Shown: piece by piece, positions 1-10,125 of the stretch | Layout: every line of letters starts with the position of its first letter | Numbering within the stretch: position 1 is the stretch's first letter | Source of the DNA: Pelobates cultripes | Lineage: Eukaryota; Chordata; Amphibia; Anura; Pelobatidae | DNA: 64,000 bases | Assembly (NCBI GenBank): GCA_933207985.1 | Contig: OW240920.1 | Coordinates: forward strand, 126,852,180 to 126,916,179 | Direction: 5' to 3' | The notes under the pieces: model-generated | The model's input: the letters and a program-made list of their open reading frames with translations, nothing else | What the model was told of the DNA's origin: nothing | The model's database searches: none | Made by a program: the position numbers and the translations under genes

Positions 1-553
1 AATTTTATCTCAGCTATATTTGTCAGCATCAAACTGCAGTAAATATTGACATGCCAAGATTTCTGGGCACTATTATCTATACAATTATTTTTATTTCACA
101 ACTTTTTGATTTTGTGTTTCTCACTCTATGTTGGTGTGTCAGTCTGTATATTATAGCCCCTATATACAAGGGTGCTGTTGTAGTTATTTATTAAAAGTGA
201 TGTTTTCTTTTTTGGATCCAGTCAATATCATAGTAATTCCCCGGTTGTGCCGTCTAAATTTAACTGCTACCTCCAACTCTTCGCTTTATTCTACTCTAAT
301 AGGGGTTATCCCCCACACGGAGGTACCAGCTAGTTAAGTACACTTACGCTAGCATAATCTTCAATTTACTGATATTACCAATAACTTACCTCTCCCAGCC
401 CACCGCACTCGGTCTTCAGCATCTGGAAACTGCAGCCAAAGAGGCCCAAACGGGCAATCTCACCCCTCCCTGTGAGTCCCCACATGTGGAGCTCAGCAGA
501 AACCAGGAAGGTGAAACCGTGAATAATCTACTGTAATGCACTGGGCTGGTGGC
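1..553. other. No gene recognised
   Basis: AT-rich non-coding sequence. No recognisable exon, RNA gene or element end is seen. Short open frames here have no family resemblance. Confidence 0.5.
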
Positions 554-1087
554 CTAAGAGTGATAGGAGTGTGACTGCTGTTCGGTTAATTCCAGATTTG
601 CGTTGAAATTGTGTTGCTTTTTCAAAACTTTTAAATGTACAGAATATCCAGTTATTGTTAATCGGTTTAAAAGGTGACAGATAATCTGCATCTGCTTTTG
701 AAATAATAGCGGTCGATCCCTGCCCAAGATATGAAGCATGAGATGTTTCTCTGGTTTCTTAATATCAGATGGCAGCATGTCCAGCAAAAAGGTCTGCGGG
801 TAGGATGCAACCTGTGATATTAGAAATCAAGGATTGGAGTGCCCTCCAGTAGTTTGTAATTGCAGTACATTGCCAAAGTACCAGGTTCAGCAATACATTT
901 CCAGCATAAAGGGGAGGTAGCTGGGTGCACACTGGCACCATGTACCATATTAATAATTTGTGACGGATTTCCCAACATTTAAAAACGCCTTTAAAATTAG
1001 CTGACTGCTACTACTCGTGCCCTGCAAATACTTTTCCTATTGAGTAATGTATATTCGTTTCTCTGGTCGATCTTATCTTTAGAACAC
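554..1087 (-). pseudogene. Decayed C-terminal end of an L1-type LINE ORF2
   Basis: Read on the minus strand, this stretch gives pieces of the C-terminal tail of an L1/Tx1-type reverse transcriptase, spread over more than one frame. One frame has a CWKC...GTLA stretch (about 860-900) that fits the cysteine knuckle CWRC-x4-GTL-x-H-x-W found after the RT domain of frog L1 elements. A neighbouring frame gives LVLWQCTAITNYWRALQSL. Further on, another gives MLPSDIKKPEKHLML, like the post-knuckle helices. Stops and frame changes show it is dead. MITE M1 abuts its 5' side. Family assignment is from memory of frog LINE proteins. Confidence 0.5.
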
Positions 1088-1591
1088 TTAAAGGACCACT
1101 CTAGGCACCCAGACCACTTCAGCTTAATGAAGTGGTCTGGGTGCCAGGTCCTTCTAGGGGTAACCCATTTTTTTATAAACATAGCAGTTTCAGAGAAACT
1201 GCTATGTTTATCAATGGGTTAAGCCTTCCCCCTAATCCTCTAGTGGCTGTCTCATTGACAGCCACTAGAGGCGCTAAGATAACTTCTCACTGTGATTTTC
1301 ACATTGAAACTTGCTCCAGCGATCCATAAGGAAAGCATTGTAAATGCTTTCTATCGCGGCACTGGAGAAGGCTGAATCTTGGCAGCGCAGCTCTTGTGGC
1401 CAGCATCGCGCATTCAGCCAGGAAGGATCAGAGGAGGAGAGCTCCCCGCCCAGCGCTGGAAAAAGGTAAGTTTTTAACCCATTCCCCCTTCCAGAGCCGG
1501 GCGGGAGGGGGTCCCTGAGGGTGGGGGCACCCTCAGGGCACTATAGTGCCAGGAAAACGAGTGTTTTCCTGGCACTATAGTGATCCTTTAA
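1088..1591 (+). mobile_element. T2/Kolobok-type MITE (copy M1)
   Basis: Bounded by TTAA at both ends (1088-1091 and 1588-1591), beginning TTAAAGGACCACT and ending GTGATCCTTTAA. Each terminus folds on itself: CCAGACCACTTC...GAAGTGGTCTGG at the left, and GTGCCAGGAAAAC...GTTTTCCTGGCAC at the right. In the middle is a perfect 15-bp-arm palindrome (1237-1251 with 1257-1271, CCTCTAGTGGCTGTC and its complement). A perfect 5' splice consensus AAGGTAAGT lies at 1463-1471. No ORF, so non-autonomous. TTAA target sites with TTAAAGGRR ends are known for the Xenopus T2 family. Confidence 0.88.
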
Positions 1592-1740
1592 AGAACAATT
1601 GTCCCCACCACACACTCTTCCAATATAATAATCCTTTCATCAGGTTTGGAAAGGCAATAAATTCTGCGTTAAATGAAGTATGTGGAAGAAATTAGAAAAA
1701 CTCATCCTTACCTTTTAGTATGCGACCGGATCCTTCAGCC

Positions 1741-1872
1741 ATATACATGCACCTTGGGTCAGACACTATTTGAAAACCTCTATATAGTCTCTATGGTCTT
1801 AGTTGCTTTGCTCACTGCACAGTTCCAACAAACTGTTATATTCAAAAACTGTGACCCAAGGTGCATGTATAT
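1741..1872. repeat. Perfect 21-bp inverted repeat (hairpin)
   Basis: Arms 1741-1761 and 1852-1872 are exact reverse complements (core ATGCACCTTGGGTCA), separated by 90 bp. Partial inner pairing continues the stem. It may be a tiny foldback element; no target duplication was identified. Confidence 0.7.
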
Positions 1873-1952
1873 TCTGTCCTACACTACCAGGTAGGATTGA
1901 GTTTCTGTTTTTTTTTTTAATTTATTTACTTTTTTTTTTTACATATAATTAA

Positions 1953-2480
1953 TTTAAATGAACACTACAGAACCCTAAAGCACTTTAGCTTGCTGAAAAG
2001 CTTTATGTGCCAATGAGCCAATACAAACTTGGTCAAGAAGGAATGAATTTATTTCCTAGTTTGTTGCAAAATTGGAAGTGCTTCAAACTGTTTTTTTTTT
2101 GTTTTTTTGCCTTCTTTTGGATCAACAGCAAAAACAAATGTGAGGAAGGCTGAACTTGATGGACACGTGTCTCTTTTCAGCCTATGTAACTGTGTGAAAT
2201 GTGTGTCCTTTTTATTTAATTTTGCAAAAAGTGCAGATTTCAATAGAAATTTACACTTTTATTGATTAACCCCTTGGCTTTCAAGAAAATAACAGGTTCC
2301 ATTACTTCCTGTTTTGGTTAGCTCAGTGGAGGTAAACTCAGGGGGCAATAATTGTTCAGAGCATCTACCTTGCAAAAACTTCTCATTGAGCTGCACTGGG
2401 AAGTCTGTGATTGGACAGCCATAGAAATTGAATTGGCTGATAGCGATCCAAGTGGGTATATATTGTATGTGTCCTTACGA
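1953..2480. repeat. MITE remnant interrupted by a retroelement tail
   Basis: The start (TTAAATGAACACTACAG, then AAAGCACTTTAGCTTGCTG) and the part around 2220-2420 match, in inverted orientation, the sequence at 32340-32640. They are two copies of one MITE family. The copy here is split by about 200 bp containing a T-rich stretch and GAACTTGATGGACACGTGTC, which resembles the 3' tail of a repeat common in frog genomes. This is a nested insertion inferred from the two-copy comparison. Confidence 0.45.
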
Positions 2481-2504
2481 TGTACATCACGCTGTATATG
2501 TGTA

Positions 2505-2544
2505 CCCCTGAGGAAGTCTTGCCAAAAAGACGAAACGTGTAGGG
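2505..2544 (+). ncRNA. Hammerhead-ribozyme-like motif, minimal type I
   Basis: The motif reads stem I CCC (2505-2507), core CUGAGGA (2508-2514), an extra A, stem II GUCUU/AAGAC (2516-2520 with 2527-2531), GAAA (2532-2535), a two-base-pair stem III (AC..GU), UA, then GGG closing stem I (2542-2544). Very short stem III hammerheads are known from Penelope-like retroelements, including amphibian ones. G at the variable position 7 is tolerated in the consensus, but the extra A before stem II and the 3-bp stem I are weak points. Activity is not implied. Confidence 0.5.
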
Positions 2545-3049
2545 CTATATATCTCCATATGCTGTATTGTCAAAAACCTGTGTATCCTGTTACATCCATC
2601 CTGAGAAGGTTAGGTGATTTCTATTATTCAGCTATCGACTCTTTAGATTTTTGCTGATGGGCTTTTATACCTTTTACTTCTTAAGATCTTATTGAAGAGA
2701 GAACAGTATTGTTTGATGTGCTCATATTCCTCTGCACTTTTGTGAGTTGAACCTTGAATTCTCACTTTATATAAGTGCTATTATGTTATTACACTATATG
2801 GCCTTTTTTATTTTGTAGATATCCAATACGTATATATACTTTCTGTTTTGAGGACTTAGAGGAATCCTTGGTATATATCTACATTTTTCAGAAAGGGTAA
2901 TTTCCATGCAAAGGCAGAACTGCAACTTTTCAAACCTGTTTTTAGATGTAAATAAATGAAAAAAAATGCATAATTAAATGCATGCAAGTTTTCATTTGGG
3001 GTATATCTACTAAACAGATTTTTATTCATATGTGTAGTGGAGTGTCCCC
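2545..3049. other. No gene; possible Penelope-like LTR tail
   Basis: AT-rich sequence following the hammerhead-like motif. It may be the remainder of a Penelope-like pseudo-LTR, but no transposase or RT reading frame is seen. Confidence 0.3.
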
Positions 3050-3529
3050 TTAAAGGACCACTATAGTGCCAGGAAAACATACTTGTTTTCCTGGCACTAT
3101 AGTGCCCTGAGGGTGCCCCCACCCTCAGGCTCCCCCTCCCGCCCGGCTCTGGAAGGGGAAAGGGGTAAAAACGTACCTTTTTCCAGCGCTGGGCGGAGAG
3201 TTCTCCTCCCCGTCGGCTTTAATGCGCACACGCGGCAAGAGCTGCGCGCTCATTCAGCCGGTCACATAGGAAAGCATTCATAATGCTTTCCTATGGACGC
3301 TGGCGTGCTCTCACTGTGAAAATCACAGTGAGAAGCATGCAAGCGCTTCTAGTGTCTGTCAATGAGACAGCCACTAGAGGAAATAGGGGAAGGCTTAACC
3401 CATTCACAAACCTAGCAGTTTCTCTGAAACTGCTATGTTTATGCAAAAATGGGTTAACCCTAGCTGGACCAGGCACCCAGACCACTTCATTAAGCTGAAG
3501 TGGTCTGGGTGCCTAGAGTGGTCCTTTAA
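3050..3529 (-). mobile_element. T2/Kolobok-type MITE (copy M2, inverted relative to M1)
   Basis: TTAA ends at 3050-3053 and 3526-3529. It is the same family as M1 in the opposite orientation: the CTATAGTGCCAGGAAAAC end is now on the left and the CCAGACCACTTC hairpin end on the right. The central palindrome is at about 3347-3380, with a changed left arm. The splice-donor position reads AAGGTACGT on the minus strand (near 3164-3175). Non-autonomous. Confidence 0.87.
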
Positions 3530-3946
3530 CTAAGAATCTATTTCCTTTCAAAACTGTGCAGGGCCAGCTCATTGTCTGACAGCTCTCAGGTAACAAGCTA
3601 ACTTGAGCATAGTTCTTCCAGCTATCAGATCAGAAGGGAAGGGGCAGGAGGTGGTGTCATAAGACCACAGGTAAGACTTCAAAGTGTAAGAACATGGTTT
3701 TACTGTGGTGCCAAGGCAATCCTGGAACTATAATAACCACAGTTAGCTATAGTGCTTACTGTTCTTGGAGTGTTCCTTTTTAAAGAAAATACATGCTATA
3801 CAAAACATCTGTTAAAATGGTTAAAAAATAAAAATTTAGGATATCCTAATGTAAACTATTATTCTGGTGATTTGGTTTCAGTGCAACAAGGACATAGTTG
3901 TGCTTTGTTGTAAATAAGATATGCAAGCAATTTATACGTAAATTAT
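3530..3946. other. No gene recognised
   Basis: Non-coding. It holds degraded MITE-like text (for example GTGTTCCTTTTTAAAG near 3770) but no complete element. Confidence 0.4.
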
Positions 3947-3954
3947 CTTATACT

Positions 3955-6057
3955 CATAGGCGTGCGCACGGGGTGTGCCGGGTGTGCCTGGGCACACCCT
4001 AATCCCGCGCACGCCTATGTATATTGAGACCGGCAGGGGAGATCTTAAGATCTATCCGAGCGCCGGCTCTGCTCTCAGCCTCCCTCCCCACTGACCTACA
4101 TGCAGGGAGGGAGGCAGGAGAGGACCCGGCGGAGCTATTGCCGGCAGCTCCGCCGGGTTCCTCTCGCGAGATATGAGCGTTGCCACAGCAACGCTCAAAT
4201 CTCGCGAGAGTGAACTATAGCCCCACAGGGGTTACAGTTCACTCTCCATTGGACCGCCAGGGATCACAGCAGCAACAAGGATCCCCTCCTCCACTGGAAG
4301 GACCACCAGGGAAGGAAGCAGCAGCACGATCCCCCCTCCCTACAAAAGGTAAGAAGGGAGGGGGGATAGCAAATAATGTACCCCCACCTCCACCCCCCAC
4401 AATCACCCACCCACACACATTCAGCACCCACAGACATACAGCACCCACAGACATACACAGAACCCACAGACATCCAGCACCCACAGACATACACAGCACC
4501 CACAGACATACACAGCACCCACAGACATACACAGAACCCACAGACATACACAGAACCCACAGACATACACAGAACCCACAGACATACACAGAACCCACAG
4601 ACATACACAGAACCCACAGACATACACAGCACCCACAGACATACACAGCACCCACAGACATACACAGCACCCACAGACATACACAGCACCCACAGACATA
4701 CAGTACCCACAGACATACAGTACCCACAGACATACACAGTACCCACAGACATACACATTACCCACACACATACAGCACCCACAGACACAGCACCCACAGA
4801 CATACACAGCACCCACACACATACCGCACCCACACACATACAGCACCCACACACATACAGCACTCACACACATACAGCACCCACACACACACACAGACCC
4901 ACAGACATACATGCGCACACCCATACACAGCAGCACCACACAGCAACCACAGACATACACAGCACCCACAGACATACACAGCACCCACAGACATACACAG
5001 CACCCACACACACACACATACAGCACACAAGTAGCACCCTCACACACACACAGCACACTAACAGTACCCTCACAAACACAAACAGGACCCTAACAAACAC
5101 ACACACAGCACACTACCAGTACCCTCACACACAAACAGCACCCTCACACACAGTACATTAACAGCACCCTCACAAGCGCACACACACAAACACCCTCACC
5201 CACATAGCACAATACCAGCATCCTCACACACACATCACACTAACAGCACCCTCACACAGCACAGACATACACAGCACCACAGGACATACACAGCACCCAC
5301 AGACATACACAGCACCCACAGACATACACAGCACCCACAGCACCCACAGACATACACAGCACCCACACACATACAGCACCCACAGACATACACAGCACCC
5401 ACAGACATACACAGCACCCACACACATACAGCAACCATACACAGCACCTACACACATCAGCACCCACAGACATCACAGCACCCACACAGCACCCATACAA
5501 CACCCACAGCACCCACAGACATCCAGCACCCACAGAGCACCACAGACATCCAGCACCCACAGACATCCAGCACCCACAGACATCCAGCACCCACAGACAT
5601 CCAGCACCCACAGACATACACAGCACCCACAGACATACACAGCACGCACCCATACACAGCACCCACAGACATACACAGCACCCACAGACATACACAGCAC
5701 CCACACACACATACAGCACAAACACACACAGCACACAAACAGCACACTAACAGTACCCTCACAAACACAAACAGGACCCTAACAAACACACACACAGCAC
5801 AGTACCCTCACACACAAACAGCACCCTCACACACAGTACATTAACAGCACCCTCACAAGCGCACACACACAAACACCCTCACCCACATAGCACAATACCA
5901 GCATCCTCACACACACATCACACTAACAGCACCCTCACACAGCACACACACACACACACAGTAGTGTGTGTATGTGTGTGTGTATACATATATATATGCG
6001 GCGTGTGCTTGTGCTTTAGGGTGCACACCCTAATGCAGTAGGCTGCGCACGCCTATG
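3955..6057. mobile_element. Non-autonomous hAT-like element carrying a minisatellite
   Basis: The outermost bases are CATAGGCGTGCGCA at 3955 and TGCGCACGCCTATG at 6057. They are flanked by identical 8-bp direct repeats CTTATACT (3947-3954 and 6058-6065). An 8-bp target duplication is characteristic of the hAT superfamily. The left 64 bp is itself a near palindrome, because an inverted TIR copy ends at 4018. After this come a GC-rich stretch, an exon-like open stretch with a near-consensus splice donor AAGGTAAGA (4346-4354), then CA-rich arrays filling the rest. Long open frames exist only because the repeat unit lacks stops. No transposase. Confidence 0.85.
4421..5720. repeat. CA-rich minisatellite, unit about 19 bp
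   Basis: Tandem copies of ACCCACAGACATACACAGC and variants (CAGAACCC, CAGTACCC, CATCCAGC). The unit changes regionally, and a non-array block is duplicated (about 5050-5263 and 5738-5946). The overlapping THRHTQHP-type and CVCLWVL-type open frames on both strands are artefacts of the repeat. Confidence 0.9.
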
Positions 6058-6244
6058 CTTATACTATGTGTTTATGTAGGCCTGATTTTTTTTCCCACCA
6101 GAAAGGCCGACTCGTAGGGCTATACCAGAGTGAGCAAGAGTACAGCAGGAGTGTAAGTGGTAGGCACCTCCTATCAATCGGATGCATGTTGGTGGGACTA
6201 AAATGCTTATCCAGAATCATTTGTTCAATAACCTAATCATTGCG

Positions 6245-6484
6245 TCAATTCTCTCTGAGGTATTGACTAGCTGGTGTTGGAGGTCGTCCACTTTTTACTC
6301 CACTAAGGTGAGTTGTGTGTGCTTGTGGAGGTGCCTTCAATGGCATTCTTAAAGTAGGCCATGTCAGCTGTAATGTTCTATCAAAGTTAAGAGAGCAAGT
6401 CCACTGTGACAGGTTTCCAGACTGTCTGTGACTTGGCTTTGAGCCCAGGCATTTGGCCAAATGATGCCTCTTCTTCAGGGTCAT
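6245..6484 (-). pseudogene. Possible LINE ORF1 remnant
   Basis: The minus strand holds frames reading DPEEEASFGQMPGLKAKS and, in the same frame after stops, NITADMAYFKNAIEG. This style is reminiscent of the coiled-coil region of frog L1-type ORF1. Several stops interrupt it. No diagnostic domain is present, so this is a weak call. Confidence 0.28.
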
Positions 6485-7575
6485 AGGAGACGTCCTATGC
6501 AGAGTAAGAGGAACCTTTGTCCCCCATCGCCATCTTTTTCCACGCGGCTATTTGCGAGGGAAATAGTCAAAGTCACAGCTGGCCGGGCCTTTATCAGCCT
6601 TCGGTTTCTTATTTTTCTGGACCATTATGCTATCCAATATTGGAAACTGGTTTTGCAGCTTGGTGACAGTCCAATTTTCACCTTAAAATGAATTATATTG
6701 CAGAGTAAGACAGAGTTCAGTAATGTACATCTGCGCTGGCCCTGCCCCCCATCCTGTTTTTTTTATTTCATTTATATTTAAGAGACACTCTGAGCACCAA
6801 AATAAACTATATCATATTGCCAATTTTTGAGAAACCACAATGTTTATATTTGTCTGGTAATATGGCTTTAGGGGATTTAAAATTGACAGCGAGTCGAGGT
6901 GCTTGCTACTTAAGATCTTCATTTTTCGAAACGTGCATAGCCACAACATTAACGTGACTAATGCTTCTCAGAAAGAAGTATTAGATTTGACAGTAGGTAC
7001 TTCCGATTCATAAAACCTGATATTGCTCATTTGTCTTATTTTTGTGAATGTAATCAATGTTGAAATATACATGGGGTAAATAAGGAGCAAAGAATCCAAA
7101 AGAGGAGTAAAACTTATCGCAAAAAAGGATTATTTTGACGTACAATAACAGGGATAGGATATGTTGGACGCTCCAGATGTGGACAACATCTCCTTTAATA
7201 TTGACAAAGACGAGTTCTGAAGGTTGCCTACTCCTGCATTACACTAAAGGTTAAAAAATTTTGCATTAATGCATAAAGGGTGGAGTATCCATGTTATACA
7301 CAAGAAAATGGAGAATGTGCGCAAATTCAATGCAAAGATGAACACGAATGCTACAGTTTTGTTTTTGTTTTTTTAAATACATAACCCACGTTGTTTAATT
7401 TCTCCTTTTGTTTGTATGCTGTCAGGTGCAAAGGACAAAGAGGAAACAATGTGAACTAAATAAAGAAAGATCTTAACCATGGGATAGGTCAGAACATCTG
7501 CTAGCTAAAAACATAAGCTAGGGGAGACCTATGACCATATCCCCTAGTCAAAAAGAGGTCACCTAGTTGTACTAG
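6485..7575. other. No gene recognised
   Basis: Non-coding, AT-rich. No element with clear ends. Confidence 0.4.
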
Positions 7576-8172
7576 TTAAAGGATCACTATAGGGTCAGGA
7601 ACACAAACATGTATTCATGACCCTATAGTGTTAACACCACTCTCTAGCCCCCCTGGGCCCCTCATGCCACCATAAATATAGCAAAAAAATATAGCAAACT
7701 TTTACTGTATTCAAGCCTGAAGCTGTAACTCTGAATGCTGTTTGTCTCAGAAAAACAAGCAGTCTGCTGACATCATCAGAAGTGGTAGCCTGATCCAATC
7801 ACAATGCTTCCCCATAGGATTGGCTGAGACTGACAAGGAGGAAGATCAATCAGGGGCAGAGCAAGCATGATTCAAACACCGCTCATAGAGATTAATTGAA
7901 TCAATGAATCTCTATGAGGAAAGTTCAGTGTCTGCATGCAGAGGGAGGAGACACTGAAAGTTTGGATGAATTTTAGGCAGCCATGACCCAGGAGGGATCT
8001 CTAACAGCCATCTAAGGAGTGGCCAGTGAAGTTATCACTAGGCTGTTATGTAAACACTGCATTTTCTCTGAAAAGACCGTGCTTACAGCAAAAAGCCTGA
8101 AGGTATTGATTCTACTCACCAGAACAAATTCAATAAACTGTAGTTGTTCTGGTGACTATAGTGTCCCTTTAA
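7576..8172 (+). mobile_element. T2/Kolobok-type MITE (copy M3)
   Basis: TTAA at 7576-7579 and 8169-8172. The left end carries a GGGTCAGGAACACAAACATG.../CATGACCCTATAG foldback; the right end reads GGTGACTATAGTGTCCCTTTAA. It is closely related to, and in the same orientation as, M4 at 15741-16324. Confidence 0.87.
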
Positions 8173-8774
8173 GCAGGGGATAACCCTAATTACTAGACAA
8201 AGAAAAATAACAATATCCAAGACATTCGCTCCAAATGGAAGTGGATGTCTAGGAACAAGTACAACTTGAATTAGATTAGTAGCTTAAAAGCAAAAGTGTA
8301 TGTAAAACCTTTATTTGTCCTTAAGGCATAGAGCTACCATTACCAATTAAAGGGTCCTAAATAGGAACAATATGTACATACTAGGTATAAGGGAATCAGC
8401 CATAGGTTGCAGATGAGTGTTACACTTGAAAAGGATACCCTACTATTGGGCAGAAACAAATGAGAGGTGATAAGGGAAGGGGGGATAATCTGAATCTCTA
8501 CTAAAAAAGAGAGAACCACCTAGACATCAGCTAGTTGGAGGTTAATACTTAGTAATCAGAGACCAAACAGAAAAGAAACTCCCCAAACGATTATTAAAAT
8601 TACTACTCCTTTCCCACCATAACCACCATACTTAAAGAATTAATCCACATCTGTCCCTAATACCTCGGCACCGCACGAAGCTAGTGCCTACCTGAACCAA
8701 AGACTCTATATAAATAACTCAAAAAGAAAAGTGCTACCTAACAAGTGCAAAAGTGCATGGTTAAAAATAAATTC
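8173..8774. other. No gene recognised
   Basis: Non-coding sequence between MITE M3 and a hammerhead-like motif. Nothing recognisable. Confidence 0.4.
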
Positions 8775-8822
8775 GAGCGCGATGCGCGTTTCAGCATATA
8801 ATAATGCCGTCATCAGGGGCAA
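8775..8822 (-). ncRNA. Degenerate hammerhead-like motif
   Basis: On the minus strand an intact CUGAUGA (complement at 8810-8816) is followed by stem II (GGCAU/AUGCU), GAAA (complement at 8789-8792) and CGCG. The downstream side does not complete stem I, and the U before the cleavage site appears to be C. Probably a decayed Penelope-type copy. Confidence 0.35.
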
Positions 8823-9365
8823 AGTGAGCTCTCTCATCAAAGATTCCATTTAAGTACCCAAGGGTTCATTAACCCTAATTAGGATCAGCCATTTAAGGGG
8901 GTGTAACCTATAGTGTCTTATCCAATGTGCCTAGTTCGATATACAAAGAGACTCCCACAGGGGTTTATGCTTAATAAGTTTAAGGAATGGCACCAATAAT
9001 CTAACATTACATGGTGTTTGTACCACCATATGTTGATCTAGTTATCCCGAAATGATTAACTACATTACCCGTTGCCGTCATAAATCTGAAAAAAAGGCCG
9101 CCCTCTCGCTAGTACCGACACGCCCATCTGGGAGGTACCGCATCACAGTGTGGTATATCCTATTCCATGTGGGATGTGTGGGCAGGATACAACATTGACA
9201 GACAGTGGGCGTACTAGACATCTTAGGGGTAGGCTTGTGACGTCCGTTTTACTGTCAGAAACCTGTGGGCTATTATTCACTGTATATTACGTATGTGAAT
9301 AAAAATGCTGAAAGCTCAAACTATCAAGAGCCCCATCAATTACTAAGCATCATGAACATATTGAG
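8823..9365. other. No gene; possible Penelope-like flank
   Basis: Non-coding. It may belong to the same decayed element as the adjacent hammerhead-like motif. Confidence 0.3.
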
Positions 9366-9444
9366 GTCACAGGTGGGCTGCAAATATATTCATTGTGGGC
9401 TGCATGCGGCCCATGGGCCACAAGTTTGGCATGCTTAGTGTAAT
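9366..9444. repeat. Degraded hAT-like terminus
   Basis: GGGCTGCATGCGGCCCATGG followed by GCCACAAGTTTGGCATGC resembles, read in reverse, the widespread hAT end with GCCAAACTTGTGGCCC. Only one end is seen, lying in MECP2 intronic DNA just before exon 3. Confidence 0.4.
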
Positions 9445-9789
9445 GGCTCTTGTGCCTTTATTTGCAAACAGCTGCTAGTTTTAGTGGCATATAGGTCCAG
9501 AATTCATTGTCTTCTTCTAAAGTGTTTAATTTCACAAAACTGTAGAAAATGCTCATGTTGGGGCTCATCCACTCACTAGAAGGAGAGAAAGGAGTGTCAT
9601 GATGGGTTTTCAGAAATGTCATTGCTGGATGTAATAAGAATGGAGAAATAAAAAAAATATTAAATATTTGTGCCCTGACCTGGGCATACTTTTGGCATGA
9701 TTCTGCAAAATATTATCATTATTTGTCTTCAATGCACTTTGCTTCAAATGTGTTACTAAAATCATTTGAACTATTGCTTTATGTTTTAG

Positions 9790-10125
9790 GGAAGAAAAGT
9801 CAGAAGATCAGGATCTTCAAAAAGATAAGCCGCAAAAACTAAGGAAAGTAAAAAAGGATCAAAAGGATGATGAGGAGAAGCTTGAACAACCACATCCTTC
9901 AGCACATCAATCAGAAGACCCTGCAGGGACTGCGGAAGCAGAGGACAGTGCTGATGAATCCCTAACTGGCCCAGAAGCCTCTGCCTCTCCCAAGCAGAGG
10001 CGGTCTGTGATTAGAGACAGAGGGCCAATGTATGACGATCCAACTCTTCCAGAGGGCTGGACAAGGAAACTCAAACAAAGGAAATCTGGACGTTCAGCTG
10101 GGAAATATGACGTATATTTGATCAA
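9790..10125 (+). CDS. MECP2 penultimate coding exon (N-terminal domain and first half of MBD)
   Basis: This exon encodes 111 residues of methyl-CpG-binding protein 2, a nuclear protein that binds methylated CpG and recruits co-repressors. The preceding intron ends TTATGTTTTAG and the exon ends ATCAA|GTAAG, in the same phases as the corresponding mammalian exon. It starts [10 protein letters not shown] and continues through a charged, lineage-variable segment. It then enters the methyl-CpG-binding domain: [39 protein letters not shown]. Both arginines that contact mCpG in human MeCP2 (R111 and R133) appear retained. The MBD continues in the next exon. The upstream first exon was not found. An open frame running past the donor is intronic. 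Confidence 0.96.

Noticed and set aside
4180..5161. Long open frames rich in THRHTQHP (+) and CVCLWVLCMSVG (-)
   Set aside because: They are translations of the CA-rich 19-bp array in several frames on both strands; the unit simply lacks stops.
5224..5795. Cysteine-rich minus-strand frames
   Set aside because: Same minisatellite artefact.
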